This document shows positions 27,201 through 36,217 of a stretch of 64,000 nt of DNA, in pieces. The notes below the pieces were generated by a model that had not been told where the DNA came from, did no database searches, and saw nothing but the letters and a program-made list of their open reading frames with translations. This DNA is from Anianabacter salinae (lineage in GTDB: Bacteria > Pseudomonadota > Alphaproteobacteria > Rhodobacterales > Rhodobacteraceae), in assembly GCF_019061145.1 (NCBI RefSeq), contig NZ_JAHQZS010000003.1, positions 419,966-483,965 of the forward strand, read 5' to 3'. Both the position numbers and the translations under genes were made by a program. The first letter of the stretch is position 1; every line of letters starts with the position of its first letter.

Positions 27201-28178
27201 GCGCTGCTGGAGGAGACGCCTGTGCCGGTCACCTTTGCCGCCCCTCAGCCGGTGCAGGTGCTGTTCCTCGATCTGCCGCTTCTGCGCGGTGACGAGGTGG
27301 CGCACGCCCCGCATATCGCGGCCACCGCAGAGGTCTGGCCGGGACAGGTGGCGGTGATGGCTTCGGCCGGGGGAGAGAGCTTTGCGCTCGATACCGTGCT
27401 GGACGCGGCGGCCACCATGGGCGTGACGGAAACGGCGCTGGCGCGGGCAGAGGCGGGACTGTTCGACCGGGGGCCTGCGCTGCGGGTGCGGCTGTTCAGC
27501 GGGGCGCTGGCGTCGGCGGGGCTGGACGAGGTGCTGAACGGCGCCAATGTCGCGGCGATCGGCGACGGGCAAGGCGCGTGGGAAGTCTTCCAGTTCGCCG
27601 ATGCAGAGCTTGTCGCGCCGCACACCTTCGATCTGTCGCTGCGGCTGCGCGGGCAGGCTGGCACGGATGGCGTGATGCCCGATGTCTGGTCGGCCGGGAG
27701 CCGCTTCGTGCTTCTGGATGGCGCGGTGCGGCAGATCGGGCTGGCGGCGGCGGACAGGGGCATTGCGCGGCGCTACCGCATCGGTCCGGCGCGGCTGGGG
27801 TATGACCATCCGGCCTATTCCGAGCTTTCGGCGGCCTTCGACGGTGTCGGACTACGCCCCTACACGCCTGCACATCTTCGCGCCGTGCAGCGGGCGGATG
27901 GCGGGGTGGATATCACATGGCTGCGGCGCACCCGCATCGACGGCGACAGCTGGGCCTCTTACGAGGTGCCGCTGGGCGAGGATCGCGAAGCCTATGCCCT
28001 GCGCATCGAACAAGGCGGGGTGACCCTGCGCGAGGCTGTCCTGGACGCGCCGCGCTGGACCTACACTTCCGCGGATATCAGCGCCGACGGGGTGGCGGGC
28101 GCCCTGACGCTCAGCGTTGCCCAGATTTCGGACCGGTTCGGTCCCGGACCTACAAGAAGGATGACCTTCCATGTCTGA
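24246..28178 (+). CDS. GTA g15, megatron/host-specificity hub protein with TIM-barrel domain
   Basis: 1310 residues, the largest gene here; forms the tail tip and carries receptor and cell-wall functions. A Gly/Ala-rich hydrophobic N-terminus (about residues 5-45, possibly membrane-penetrating) precedes a hub region. A GTA TIM-barrel-like domain (about 430-755) includes FCIGSEMRGL, KIGYAADWSEYFGY, DFIGIDNYMPLADWRDTPDH and WFTEIGCAAIDKG, where Glu residues resemble glycoside hydrolase acid/base residues. A phage-tail domain and beta-rich C-terminal region follow. The ATG at 24246 fits AAAGGAG better than the GTG three bases earlier. Confidence 0.95.
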   Translation: MATIVLSAVGGALGSALGGSVLGLSTAVLGRAVGATLGRWIDQQVMGGGSEAVETGRIERFRINGASEGAPIARAYGRVRLGGQVIWATRFREHASTTTQTTGGGGKGGGPRNTVTTTRYAYSVSLAVAVCEGPIAGIGRLWADGQEIDPEEIGARVYTGAEDQLPDPKIEAVQGAGQAPAYRGIAYVVFEDLMLERFGNRVPQFSFEVLRPAPEQAGGVAELSHAVRGVALIPGTGEYALATTPVYYDHGYGLRQAANLNASALRTDISVSLDALTAELPNCGSVSLVVSWFGSDLRAGQCTIQPKVEHHDADGDVMPWSVSGLARAGAQEVPRIDGKPVYGGTPTDRAVIEALRAISARGKGAVFYPFILMDQLAGNALADPYGGGEQAALPWRGRITTGKAPGQAGSSDGTAAAEAEVAAFFGSAVPGHFAATAHGVAYSGPAEWSYRRFILHQAHLCAVAGGVTAFCIGSEMRGLTQIRGAGDSFPAVAALRALAADVRAILGPDVKIGYAADWSEYFGYQPQDGSGNVYFHLDPLWSDPNIDFIGIDNYMPLADWRDTPDHADAGWESIYDLGYLQANIEGGEGFDWYYASDAARDLQDRTPITDGGYDEPWVWRYKDVRGWWSNAHHERRGWVRQETPTAWVPGSKPIWFTEIGCAAIDKGANQPNRFLDPKSSESGLPLYSNGQRDDLMQIQALRAICDYWSDPAKNPVSDVYGGAMIDVARTHVWAWDARPFPQFPGNLALWSDGDNYLRGHWLNGRSVARALDGLVAELANEAGLDGLDTARLYGLVRGYTVSDPGTVRAALQPLMLAFGFDAVERDGVLRLRSRGGGVDAVIDTERLVEVPKTDGVLELTRAPEAELAGRLRLVFAEADGAFNARSEEAVLPDESSHAVAQTEVPLVLTRAEARRIVERWLAEARIARSSARFALPPSAFGIGAGDIVSLPSDAGPVSYRIDRVERAEAQTVEAVRVDAAAHDAPALLEETPVPVTFAAPQPVQVLFLDLPLLRGDEVAHAPHIAATAEVWPGQVAVMASAGGESFALDTVLDAAATMGVTETALARAEAGLFDRGPALRVRLFSGALASAGLDEVLNGANVAAIGDGQGAWEVFQFADAELVAPHTFDLSLRLRGQAGTDGVMPDVWSAGSRFVLLDGAVRQIGLAAADRGIARRYRIGPARLGYDHPAYSELSAAFDGVGLRPYTPAHLRAVQRADGGVDITWLRRTRIDGDSWASYEVPLGEDREAYALRIEQGGVTLREAVLDAPRWTYTSADISADGVAGALTLSVAQISDRFGPGPTRRMTFHV

Positions 28179-28863
28179 AACCGCTCAATTCCAGCTTCCG
28201 CTTCTGGCGCCGTCGCAGGCGCAGAAGCACGTCACGGTGAACGAGGCGCTGACGCGCCTTGATGCCTTGGCCAATCTTCGGATCGTATCGGAGCGTCCCG
28301 ATCCGCCCGCCGACCCTGCCGAGGGCGATGTGCACGCTGTCACAAGCGGGGCGTCGGGGCTCTGGGCCGGACAGGAGGGCAGGCTTGCGCTGCGGCTGTC
28401 GGGCGCCTGGGTGTTCGTCTCGCCCCGGGCCGGGTGGAGCGCCTGGCACGCGGCGGACGCGCGGGCGGTACGGTTTGATGGGACGGACTGGATAGCGGAG
28501 GGCGCGGCGATGCCTTTGGGCGCGATAACCACGACGGAATTCGAGCATATCCTGGCCCCCGGCGCCTATAGCGACACCACCTTCCGGTTCCCTGCCAACT
28601 CGGTGATGTTCGGCGTTGGCGCGCGGGTGATCGAAGAGGTCACCGGCACGCTCAATACCTTGTCCGTCGGGCATGACACCGATGTGTACTGGTTCGGCTG
28701 GGGGTTTGACACGGCTGCGGGCACCGAGATCGTGGCCACGCCAAGCTGGCCGGCGCGCGCCAGTTCCGAGCGTCCGGTGCGGTTCTCGCCCGACAGCGGA
28801 ACGATTGCCGGGGGGCGGCTTTTGGTGCGGGTGCAATACTATGTGCCGTCCGTGCCCGCCTGA
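28171..28863 (+). CDS. DUF2793 protein linked to the GTA cluster
   Basis: 230 residues. MSETAQFQLPLLAPSQAQKHVTVNEALTRLDALANL is the DUF2793 signature, with a C-terminal beta-rich segment. DUF2793 proteins occur beside GTA and phage tail genes and are likely tail-fibre or spike components. It overlaps the g15 stop by 8 bases (ATGTCTGA), so it is probably translated with the GTA. The exact role is inferred from position. Confidence 0.88.
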   Translation: MSETAQFQLPLLAPSQAQKHVTVNEALTRLDALANLRIVSERPDPPADPAEGDVHAVTSGASGLWAGQEGRLALRLSGAWVFVSPRAGWSAWHAADARAVRFDGTDWIAEGAAMPLGAITTTEFEHILAPGAYSDTTFRFPANSVMFGVGARVIEEVTGTLNTLSVGHDTDVYWFGWGFDTAAGTEIVATPSWPARASSERPVRFSPDSGTIAGGRLLVRVQYYVPSVPA

Positions 28864-28866
28864 GCG

Positions 28867-29175
28867 ATGCGCCCGGTGATGCACGGCGACGTTGTCGCCG
28901 CCGCGCGGGTCCTGAAGGGCGTGCCGGGCAGCTTGCGCGCGGCGCTTCTGGTGCGGCTCCTGCGTCAGACCGAAGCGGCGGACCGGTTTCGCCGCGCGCA
29001 GGGGCGGCTGCATCCCTTGTGGGGCGACGGCAGCCTGATGGCTGCCGCCCTTGCGCGCCGCCCAGGGCCAGAGCCGCACCTGGACGACGCCGACTACTGC
29101 GATTGCCTGGCATTGGTGTTCACGGCGCTGGCCCGTCGCGGTGGCATTGCGATCGGCAACCCACCCGGGCTGTGA
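28867..29175 (+). CDS. DUF7742-like small protein downstream of the GTA cluster
   Basis: 102 residues, 3 bases after DUF2793. Reads MRPVMHGDVVAAARVLKGVPGSLRAALL, then FRRAQGRLHPLWGDGSLMAAALARRPG and a C-terminal DADYCDCLALVFTALA helix. I recall the same small gene between GTA genes and cysE in other Rhodobacterales. No known function; no signal peptide. Likely the last gene of the GTA transcript. Confidence 0.75.
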   Translation: MRPVMHGDVVAAARVLKGVPGSLRAALLVRLLRQTEAADRFRRAQGRLHPLWGDGSLMAAALARRPGPEPHLDDADYCDCLALVFTALARRGGIAIGNPPGL

Positions 29176-29285
29176 GTTGTGGCCCGATCCAGCGTCGGAC
29201 GTCGAGGTGGCCTTGCCTCGATCCGGACGCGCCGCTCCTCGTCATGGTCTCCCGTGTTTCAAATCTGCCCTCTCGGCATTGCGCT

Positions 29286-29314
29286 TTGTCAGCGAACCCT
29301 ATTTGTAGTAGAAA
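29286..29314 (+). promoter_or_regulatory. Candidate cysE promoter
   Basis: TTGTCA (29286-29291), exactly 17 bases, TAGAAA (29309-29314), the best sigma-70-like match in the 163-base gap. It places the start of transcription about 20 bases before the cysE ATG, so cysE need not depend on GTA transcription. Confidence 0.6.
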
Positions 29315-29338
29315 ATCGCAAGGATTTGGAGACCGGCG

Positions 29339-30160
29339 ATGGCTGAAACGCGCAAGAAACTGGCGGAACTGGACCCTGTCTGGGACCGCATCTGCGGCGA
29401 GGCCGAAGCGGCCATCGCGGCCGATCCGCTGATGGGCGGCCTTATCCATATGAGCATCCTGCACCACCGCTCGCTCGAGGCGGCGCTGGCGCATCGGGTG
29501 TCGTTCAAGTTGGCCTCGGGCGAGATGCCCGAACAGATCCTGCGCGAGATCTGCGACAGCGCCTATGCGGCAGACCCGTCCTTGGGCGCAGCGGCGCGCG
29601 CCGATCTGGTCGCCATCTACGACCGAGATCCTGCCTGCCACCGGCTGATGCAGCCCTTGTTGTACTTCAAGGGGTTCCAGGCGGTTCAGGCCTACCGCAT
29701 CGGGCACTGGCTGTGGACCGAGGGGCGCAGGGATCTGGCGTATTTCTACCAGATGCGGGCATCCGAAATCTTTGGCGTCGACATCCATCCCAACGCCCGC
29801 ATCGGCAAGGGCATCATGATCGACCACGCGCATTCCATCGTCATCGGCGAAACGGCGGTGGTGGGCGACAACGTGTCGATGCTGCATTCGGTGACGCTGG
29901 GCGGCACCGGCAAGGAAGACGACGACCGCCATCCCAAGATCGGCGACGGCGTGCTGATCGGGGCGGGCGCCAAGGTGCTGGGCAATATCCGCATCGGCAA
30001 CTGCTCGCGCGTGGCCGCCGGGTCGGTGGTGCTGGAAGAGGTGCCGCCGAAGAAGACCGTGGCAGGCGTGCCCGCCCGGATCGTGGGCGAGGCGGGCTGT
30101 TCGCAGCCGTCGATCACCATGGACCACCTGGTGAGCGTGGGGCTGCGCGGGGAGGACTGA
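29339..30160 (+). CDS. cysE: Serine O-acetyltransferase
   Basis: First step of cysteine synthesis: acetyl-CoA plus L-serine to O-acetylserine. 273 residues: an N-terminal helical SATase domain (DPLMGGLIHMSILHHRSLEAALAHRVSFKLA) and a left-handed beta-helix of hexapeptide repeats (DIHPNARIGKGIMIDHAHSIVIGETAVVGDNVSML) with the catalytic His in MIDHAHS. GGAG precedes the ATG. It ends at a terminator shared with pdhC. Confidence 0.95.
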   Translation: MAETRKKLAELDPVWDRICGEAEAAIAADPLMGGLIHMSILHHRSLEAALAHRVSFKLASGEMPEQILREICDSAYAADPSLGAAARADLVAIYDRDPACHRLMQPLLYFKGFQAVQAYRIGHWLWTEGRRDLAYFYQMRASEIFGVDIHPNARIGKGIMIDHAHSIVIGETAVVGDNVSMLHSVTLGGTGKEDDDRHPKIGDGVLIGAGAKVLGNIRIGNCSRVAAGSVVLEEVPPKKTVAGVPARIVGEAGCSQPSITMDHLVSVGLRGED

Positions 30161-30182
30161 GCGCGGCTTTGGTGCGACATTG

Positions 30183-30211
30183 AAAAAGGCGGCCCGATGG
30201 GCCGCCTTTTG
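30183..30211. terminator. Bidirectional terminator between cysE and pdhC
   Basis: AAAAAGGCGGCCC, loop GAT, GGGCCGCCTTTT. A and T tracts on both sides allow termination in both directions between the convergent genes. Confidence 0.92.
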
Positions 30212-30231
30212 CGTTTGGCTGGACGGAAGGT

Positions 30232-31587
30232 CTACGCCAGCATCCCCAGCGGGTTCTCGAGGTTCTCCTTGATTGCCGCCAGAAGCTGCGCGCCAAGGGC
30301 GCCGTCGATCACCCTGTGATCGACCGACAACGTCACGCTCATCACCGTGGCGACGGCCAGTTCGCCATCTTCCCCGACCACCGGTTTCTTCACGCCCGCG
30401 CCCACCGCAAGGATCGCGCCGTGGGGCGGGTTGATGACCGCGTCGAAGTTGTCGATGCCGAACATTCCAAGGTTCGAGATCGCAAAGCTGCCGCCCTGGT
30501 ATTCGTGCGGCGCGAGTTTGCGGTCGCGGGCGCGGGCGGCGAGGTCTTTCATCTCGGCGGACAGCGCGGACAGCGACTTCATCTCGGCGTCCTTCAGCAC
30601 CGGCGTGAACAGCCCGCCCTCGATGGCGACGGCGACGGCCACGTCCGATGGCTTGAGCTTGAGCATCCGGTCGCCCGCCCACACCGCATTCGCATCCGGC
30701 ACCTGTTGCAGCGCCAGCGCGCAGGCCTTGATGATGAAGTCGTTGACCGACAGCTTCACGCCGCGCGCTTCCAGCTGCTTGTTGAGCGTGCCCCGGAACT
30801 TCAGTAGCGCGTCAAGATGGATGTCGCGGCGGAGGTAGAAGTGCGGAATGGTCTGCTTGGCCTCGGTCAGACGGCCCGCGATGGTCTTGCGCATCCCGTC
30901 CAGCTTGACCTCGGCATAGTCGCGGCCCTCGTACATCTTGATGACCTGCGCGGCGCTCATGCCGGTGGGCATCGCCTCTGCGGCCTTGGCGGGGGTCTCG
31001 GCCTTGGGCGCGTCCGCCTTTGCGGGCGCGTCCGACGCCTTGGCGTTCAGAACGTCGGCCTTGACGACGCGGCCCTTGGGGCCTGACCCCTTGAGCGAGG
31101 CAAGGTCCACGCCGCGATCCTTGGCGATGCGGCGCGCGAGCGGAGAGGCGAAGACGCGGTTGCCGTCGGCATCGGTGGGCGCGGCGGGGGCAGGGGTATC
31201 TGACGCCTCGACCTGCGCAGGCGCCCCGCCCCGGCCATAGCCCGCCTGCGGGGCGGTTGCCTCGGACGCGGAGGCGGGTTCGACGTTGGACGACGCGGGT
31301 TCCGATTTCGGGGCGGACGGCGCGCCGATGTCGTCGGCACTTTCGCCTTCCTCCAGCAGCACGGCGATCGGCGTGTTGACCTTCACGCCTTCGCTGCCCT
31401 CGGCGATCAGCAGCTTGCCGATGGTGCCTTCGTCGACGGCCTCGAATTCCATCGTCGCCTTGTCGGTTTCGATTTCGGCCAGAAGGTCGCCCGCCGAAAC
31501 GGTGTCGCCTTCCTTGACCAGCCATTTCGCCAGCGTGCCCTCCTCCATCGTGGGGGACAGCGCGGGCATCAGGATTTCCGTGGGCAT
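30232..31587 (-). CDS. pdhC: Pyruvate dehydrogenase E2, dihydrolipoamide acetyltransferase
   Basis: Core of the pyruvate dehydrogenase complex. 451 residues: an N-terminal lipoyl domain with the [15 protein letters not shown] lipoylation motif (Lys near residue 43), a long Ala/Pro linker, a peripheral-subunit-binding domain ([35 protein letters not shown]), and the catalytic acetyltransferase domain ending in the [14 protein letters not shown] active-site motif. It follows pdhB with a 12-base gap on the minus strand. Its lipoyl domain is nearly identical to that of pdhB. Confidence 0.97.
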   Translation of the reverse strand: MPTEILMPALSPTMEEGTLAKWLVKEGDTVSAGDLLAEIETDKATMEFEAVDEGTIGKLLIAEGSEGVKVNTPIAVLLEEGESADDIGAPSAPKSEPASSNVEPASASEATAPQAGYGRGGAPAQVEASDTPAPAAPTDADGNRVFASPLARRIAKDRGVDLASLKGSGPKGRVVKADVLNAKASDAPAKADAPKAETPAKAAEAMPTGMSAAQVIKMYEGRDYAEVKLDGMRKTIAGRLTEAKQTIPHFYLRRDIHLDALLKFRGTLNKQLEARGVKLSVNDFIIKACALALQQVPDANAVWAGDRMLKLKPSDVAVAVAIEGGLFTPVLKDAEMKSLSALSAEMKDLAARARDRKLAPHEYQGGSFAISNLGMFGIDNFDAVINPPHGAILAVGAGVKKPVVGEDGELAVATVMSVTLSVDHRVIDGALGAQLLAAIKENLENPLGMLA

Positions 31588-31599
31588 CGCGCGCTCTCC

Positions 31600-32967
31600 T
31601 TAGCGGTAGGTGACGGCTTTGACGGCGTCGATGACCTCTTTGGTGGTCGTCAGCGCCAGCTTTTCAAGGTTCGCGGCATAAGGCATGGGCACGTCCTTGC
31701 CGGTGCAGGACAGGACCGGCGCGTCAAGGTAATCGAACGCCTCGGTCATGATATGCGCGGCGATGTGGTTCGACATTGACGCGACGGGGAAACCCTCTTC
31801 CACGGTGACGCAGCGGTTGGTCTTCTTCACGCTCTCGATGACGGTGGCATAGTCGATGGGGCGCAGGGTGCGCAGGTCGATGACCTCGGCCTCGATGCCG
31901 TCCTTGGCCAGCGCGTCTGCCGCCTCCAGCGCATAGGTCATGCCAATGCTCCAGGATACGATGGTCACGTCGCTGCCCTTCCGCCAGATCTTGGCCTTGC
32001 CGAAGGGGATGGTGAAATCGTCGATGTCCGGCACTTCGAAGGTGCGGCCATAGAGGATCTCGTTCTCAAGGAACACGACCGGGTTGGGATCGCGGATCGC
32101 GGATTTCAAGAGGCCCTTGGCGTCAGCCGCCGAATAGGGCTGCACGACCTTGAGGCCGGGGATCGAGGCATACCACGCCGCGTAGTCCTGGCTGTGCTGG
32201 GCGCCGACGCGGGCTGCGGCCCCGTTCGGACCCCGGAACACGATGGGCGACCCCATCTGACCGCCCGACATATACAGTGTCTTGGCGGCCGAGTTGATGA
32301 TATGGTCGATGGCCTGCATCGCGAAGTTGAAGGTCATGAACTCGACGATGGGGCGCAGACCGTTCCACGACGCGCCGACGCCGATGCCGGCAAAGCCGTG
32401 CTCGGTGATCGGCGTGTCCACGACCCGGCGCGCGCCGAACTCGTCCAGCAGACCTTGGGTGATCTTGTAGGCGCCCTGGTACTCGGCGACTTCCTCGCCC
32501 ATGACAAAGACCGCGTCGTCGCGGCGCATTTCCTCGGCCATGGCATCCCGCAACGCCTCGCGCACGGTCTGCTCTTTCATCTTGGTGCCTTCGGGCCAGT
32601 CGGGAGAGGCCGATTTAGGCGCCGACCTCGGCTCGGCGGGTGCTTTCGGGGCCTCCTCGGCGGGCGCGTCGGCCTTCGGAGCAGGCTCGGCCTTGGCCTC
32701 GCTTGCAGCGGCGTCGGCGTCCTCGCCTTCCTCGACCATGACGGCGATGGGCGTGTTCACCTTCACACCCTCGGTGCCTTCGGCGATCAGGATCTTGCCG
32801 ACGATGCCTTCATCGACGGCCTCGAATTCCATCGTCGCCTTGTCGGTCTCGATCTCGGCCAGGATGTCGCCGGACGACACGGTGTCGCCCTCTTTGACCA
32901 GCCATTTCGCAAGCGTGCCTTCCTCCATCGTGGGGGACAGCGCGGGCATCAGAATTTCGGTTGCCAT
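31600..32967 (-). CDS. pdhB: Pyruvate dehydrogenase E1 beta subunit with N-terminal lipoyl domain
   Basis: Forms the E1 alpha2beta2 decarboxylase with PdhA. 455 residues: an N-terminal lipoyl domain (about 1-80, lipoylated ETDKATMEF), an Ala/Pro/Glu linker to about residue 130, then the transketolase-like E1 beta part ([65 protein letters not shown]). An E1 beta carrying its own lipoyl domain is a known alphaproteobacterial trait. 12 bases to pdhC and 14 to pdhA. Confidence 0.97.
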   Translation of the reverse strand: MATEILMPALSPTMEEGTLAKWLVKEGDTVSSGDILAEIETDKATMEFEAVDEGIVGKILIAEGTEGVKVNTPIAVMVEEGEDADAAASEAKAEPAPKADAPAEEAPKAPAEPRSAPKSASPDWPEGTKMKEQTVREALRDAMAEEMRRDDAVFVMGEEVAEYQGAYKITQGLLDEFGARRVVDTPITEHGFAGIGVGASWNGLRPIVEFMTFNFAMQAIDHIINSAAKTLYMSGGQMGSPIVFRGPNGAAARVGAQHSQDYAAWYASIPGLKVVQPYSAADAKGLLKSAIRDPNPVVFLENEILYGRTFEVPDIDDFTIPFGKAKIWRKGSDVTIVSWSIGMTYALEAADALAKDGIEAEVIDLRTLRPIDYATVIESVKKTNRCVTVEEGFPVASMSNHIAAHIMTEAFDYLDAPVLSCTGKDVPMPYAANLEKLALTTTKEVIDAVKAVTYR

Positions 32968-32981
32968 GTAAGTTGTCTCCC

Positions 32982-34001
32982 TTACGCGTCCTGCGGCACT
33001 TCTGCGGCGTAGATATCGGTGTACAGCTCGTCCACCGGCGGCTCGGGGCTGTCCTTGGCGTACTCGGCCGAGGCGTTGACCACGTCCTTTATCTCCTTGT
33101 CGATCGCCTTGAGGTCATCCTCTTGCGCGCCCGCCTCGATCAGGCGCTTGCGGACCTGTTCGATCGCGTCGCGCTCTTCGCGCATCTTCTGCACCTCGTC
33201 GCGGGTGCGGTATTTCGCCGGGTCCGACATCGAATGCCCGCGGTAGCGGTAGGTCATGACTTCAAGGATGTACGGCCCCTTGCCCGCGCGGCAGTGCGCG
33301 ACGGCCTTGGCGCCCGCGGCGCGCACGGCCAGCACGTCCATGCCGTCGACTTCCTCGCCCTCGATCCCGTAGGCCGCACCGCGTTCCCACAGCGAATTGG
33401 ACTTGGTGGCGCGCTTGACGGATGTGCCCATGGCATACTGGTTGTTCTCGATCACGAAGATCACCGGCAGATCCCAGAGTTCCGCCATGTTATAGGCCTC
33501 ATAGACCTGGCCCTGGTTCGCCGCCCCGTCCCCGAAGTAGGTGAACGTCACGCGGTCGTTGCCCTTGTACTTGTCGGCAAAGGCGATCCCCGCGCCCAGC
33601 GGCACGTTGGCGCCGACGATGCCGTGCCCGCCGTAGAACCGCTTGTCCTTGGAGAACATGTGCATCGAGCCGCCTTTCCCCTTGGAATAGCCGTCGATGC
33701 GCCCGGTCAGTTCGGCCATCACGCCCTTGGGGTCCATCCCGCAGGCCAGCATGTGGCCATGATCGCGGTATGTGGTGATGACGTTGTCACCTTCTTCGGC
33801 CACCGATTGCAGGCCGACGACGACCGCCTCCTGCCCGATGTAGAGGTGGCAGAAGCCGCCGATCAGGCCCATGCCGTAAAGCTGGCCCGCCTTTTCCTCG
33901 AAACGCCGGATCAGCAGCATTTCGCGGTAGTAGTGAAGCAGCTCGTCCTTGGTCGCCCCGTGTCCTGCATCGGGTGCCTTGGTGCTCTTGCGCGTGGCCA
34001 T
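32982..34001 (-). CDS. pdhA: Pyruvate dehydrogenase E1 alpha subunit
   Basis: Thiamine-diphosphate-binding subunit. 339 residues. The ThDP motif [31 protein letters not shown], substrate-side [21 protein letters not shown] segment, the [19 protein letters not shown] stretch and the phosphorylation-loop-like [20 protein letters not shown] are all present. First gene of pdhA-pdhB-pdhC; the 141-base gap to ftsB contains a palindrome (34031-34050). GGAGGAGACGGTCAC precedes the ATG. Confidence 0.97.
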   Translation of the reverse strand: MATRKSTKAPDAGHGATKDELLHYYREMLLIRRFEEKAGQLYGMGLIGGFCHLYIGQEAVVVGLQSVAEEGDNVITTYRDHGHMLACGMDPKGVMAELTGRIDGYSKGKGGSMHMFSKDKRFYGGHGIVGANVPLGAGIAFADKYKGNDRVTFTYFGDGAANQGQVYEAYNMAELWDLPVIFVIENNQYAMGTSVKRATKSNSLWERGAAYGIEGEEVDGMDVLAVRAAGAKAVAHCRAGKGPYILEVMTYRYRGHSMSDPAKYRTRDEVQKMREERDAIEQVRKRLIEAGAQEDDLKAIDKEIKDVVNASAEYAKDSPEPPVDELYTDIYAAEVPQDA

Positions 34002-34030
34002 GTGACCGTCTCCTCCAGAGCCGTGAGAAA

Positions 34031-34050
34031 ATAGTTTAGCGTTGAACTAT
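34031..34050. promoter_or_regulatory. 20-base imperfect palindrome upstream of pdhA
   Basis: ATAGTTTAGCGTTGAACTAT, with perfect 6-base ends and a partly symmetric centre, 30 bases before the pdhA ATG. On the minus strand TTGACC lies upstream at about 34072, so the palindrome would cover the -10/start region. It looks like a repressor operator; the regulator is not identified. Confidence 0.55.
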
Positions 34051-34142
34051 CTCCTAGCACGGGTGCGGTCAAATGCCCAAGCGGGTTTCGCCATCGCCGG
34101 GCGGGACCCGGCCATGCAGTCTGCGAAACCCTTGACGTCAGG

Positions 34143-34439
34143 TCAGCGGATGACGATTTCGCCCGGGCGCAGCAGTCCCAGCACGTCGCGCGCCTGCTCG
34201 TCCAGAAGGTCGAGGTCGAGATAACTGTCGGACAGTCGGCGCGTGCGGTTGCGCATCACGGCGACCTCGGCCTCGAGCGCGGTCTTCTCGGCGCGTAGCG
34301 CCTCGGCCTCGGCCTCGATCTGGATGCGGCGGAACAGGCCCTGTTCCCCCTGCACGCTGGCAAAGGTGAAATACGCGCCCAGCCCGAAGGCGATGGCGAA
34401 ATAGATCAGGGCCCCGTAAGCGGGCTTGGATCGGGTCAT
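34143..34439 (-). CDS. ftsB: FtsB/DivIC-type septum formation initiator
   Basis: Small bitopic divisome protein. 98 residues: a short cytoplasmic tail (MTRSKPAYG), one transmembrane segment (ALIYFAIAFGLGAYFTFAS, residues 9-28), then a coiled coil (LFRRIQIEAEAEALRAEKTALEAEVAVMRNRTRRL) and a short tail ending DVLGLLRPGEIVIR. The ATG at 34439 fits the family; the longer frame to 34718 is not family-like. It lies upstream of pdhA, the usual neighbour; eno, often adjacent in this order, is 13 kb away here. Confidence 0.9.
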   Translation of the reverse strand: MTRSKPAYGALIYFAIAFGLGAYFTFASVQGEQGLFRRIQIEAEAEALRAEKTALEAEVAVMRNRTRRLSDSYLDLDLLDEQARDVLGLLRPGEIVIR

Positions 34440-34584
34440 GGAACGCTCGTGCCTCGTCGTGCCGTCTCGTTCACCGGACGGACTATGCACAGCATGCCAT
34501 ATCGGCGGGATCATGTGAACGGATGATTCACCGCTGGAAGCGCACCGCCCTGCGGCGTTACCGTCGCGCACAAAGGAGTCGCCC

Positions 34585-36213
34585 ATGCGCCCCTCGCGTC
34601 CCACATCCGCCCTGTCCACGCACGAGGTCACGAACCAGCCCGGGCCGCGCCCCGTCGATCTGTGGAACGACGACGCTGCCCTGCGCGGCGCCGTCGCCGC
34701 GAACCACGGCCAGATCAAGCCGCTGTCCGACCTTGCCGCCCGCCTGTCGGACCGCGCGATGATCGAGGCCGGGCGCGAGGCGAACCGCCATCCGCCCGAA
34801 TTGCGCGCGTTCGACCGTGCGGGCCGCCGCCTCGACGAGGTCGCGTTCAGCCCAAGCTATCACCGCCTGATGGAGACCGGCATCGGCGCTGGGTATTCGG
34901 CCATCGCCTGGGAAGGCAAGGCCGCCGGGGGCCATGTCACCCATGCCGCGATGGTCTACCTGATGAGCCAGGTCGAACCCGGCGTCTGCTGCCCGATGAC
35001 GATGACCTATGCCGCCGTGCCCGCGCTGGCGGCGAACCCTGCTGTCGCAAAGGTATGGCGGCCGAAACTGGTGTCGCGCCGCTACGATCCCGCCGTCGCC
35101 CATGTCGCCGACAAGACGGGCGCGACGCTCGGCATGGCGATGACCGAGAAACAGGGCGGCTCGGACGTGCGCGCCAACACCACGACTGCGCAGCGCGACG
35201 GAGACCTCTACATCCTGAACGGCCACAAGTGGTTCTGCTCGGCGCCGATGTCGGACGGGTTCCTGACGCTGGCGCAGGCGGACGAGGGGCTGACCTGTTT
35301 TCTGGTGCCGCGCTGGCTCGACGGGCGGCGCAACGGGATCCACCTGATGCGGCTCAAGGACAAGCTTGGCAACCGCGCCAATGCCTCGGCCGAGATCGAG
35401 TATCACGATGCGGTCGCCTGGCGGCTGGGCAACGAGGGCGCGGGCGTGCGCACGATCATCGAGATGGTCCACCACACCCGGCTTGACACCGCGATGGCCC
35501 CCGCAGGCCTGATGCGCGCCGCGCTGGCCGAAGCGGTGTGGTGGGCGGAAGGGCGCAGCGCCTTCCAGAAGCGCCTGATCGACCAGCCGCTGATGCGCGC
35601 CGTCCTGTCAGAGCTTGCCCTTGACGCCGAGGGGGCGCTGGCGCTGGGCCTGCGCGTGGCGCGTGCCTTTGACAGCACGGCGTCCGAGGCCCGCGCCTTC
35701 GCCCGCATCGCCGTCGCGCTGGCCAAGTTCCTGTCCAACAAGCGCGCACCGAATGCCATCTACGAGGCGATGGAGGCACTGGGCGGCATGGGCTATGTCG
35801 AGGATACCCCCCTGCCGATGCTCTACCGCGAGGCGCCGCTCAATTCGATCTGGGAGGGCTCGGGCAATGTCATCTGCCTCGACATTCTGCGCACGCTGGA
35901 GCGTGACCCCGCCGCGGCTGCCGCGCTCGATGCCGTCCTCGACGCCGCGCGCGGTGTGCACCCGGCCTATGACTCGGCGCTCAGCGACAGCCGCACCCGC
36001 TGGCCCGGACTGCCCCCCGAGGCCGAGGCCCGCGCCTTCGCCGAACGCATCGCGACGCTGCTGACCGCCGCCACCCTGGCCGAAACCGCCCCGCATGACA
36101 TCGCCGAGGCCTATGCCGCCTGCCGCCTAGATCCACAGCGCGGCCAGATCACCGGAACCGCCACCGGCTACGACCCCGCCGCCATCCTGCGCCGGGTGTC
36201 CCTGGCAAGCTGA
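34585..36213 (+). CDS. aidB: AidB-like acyl-CoA dehydrogenase (alkylation-response family)
   Basis: Flavoprotein of the AidB branch of acyl-CoA dehydrogenases. 542 residues: THEVTNQPGPRP near the N-terminus and NRHPPELRAFDRAGRRLDEVAF follow E. coli AidB; then MTMTYAAVPAL, GMAMTEKQGGSDVRANTT, HKWFCSAPMSD, and C-terminal EALGGMGYVEDTPLPMLYREAPLNSIWEGSGNVI. In E. coli AidB is induced by Ada and protects against alkylating agents; true substrate is uncertain. No Ada-type site is visible in the 145-base gap. AAAGGAG precedes the ATG. Divergent from ftsB. Confidence 0.9.
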   Translation: MRPSRPTSALSTHEVTNQPGPRPVDLWNDDAALRGAVAANHGQIKPLSDLAARLSDRAMIEAGREANRHPPELRAFDRAGRRLDEVAFSPSYHRLMETGIGAGYSAIAWEGKAAGGHVTHAAMVYLMSQVEPGVCCPMTMTYAAVPALAANPAVAKVWRPKLVSRRYDPAVAHVADKTGATLGMAMTEKQGGSDVRANTTTAQRDGDLYILNGHKWFCSAPMSDGFLTLAQADEGLTCFLVPRWLDGRRNGIHLMRLKDKLGNRANASAEIEYHDAVAWRLGNEGAGVRTIIEMVHHTRLDTAMAPAGLMRAALAEAVWWAEGRSAFQKRLIDQPLMRAVLSELALDAEGALALGLRVARAFDSTASEARAFARIAVALAKFLSNKRAPNAIYEAMEALGGMGYVEDTPLPMLYREAPLNSIWEGSGNVICLDILRTLERDPAAAAALDAVLDAARGVHPAYDSALSDSRTRWPGLPPEAEARAFAERIATLLTAATLAETAPHDIAEAYAACRLDPQRGQITGTATGYDPAAILRRVSLAS

Positions 36214-36217
36214 GGGA

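Noticed and set aside
14448..28178. Ordinary integrated prophage
   Set aside because: No integrase, repressor, replication or lysis genes and no att repeats; gene set, sizes and order match an RcGTA-type element. The tRNA-Leu is 12 kb away with no duplicated end.
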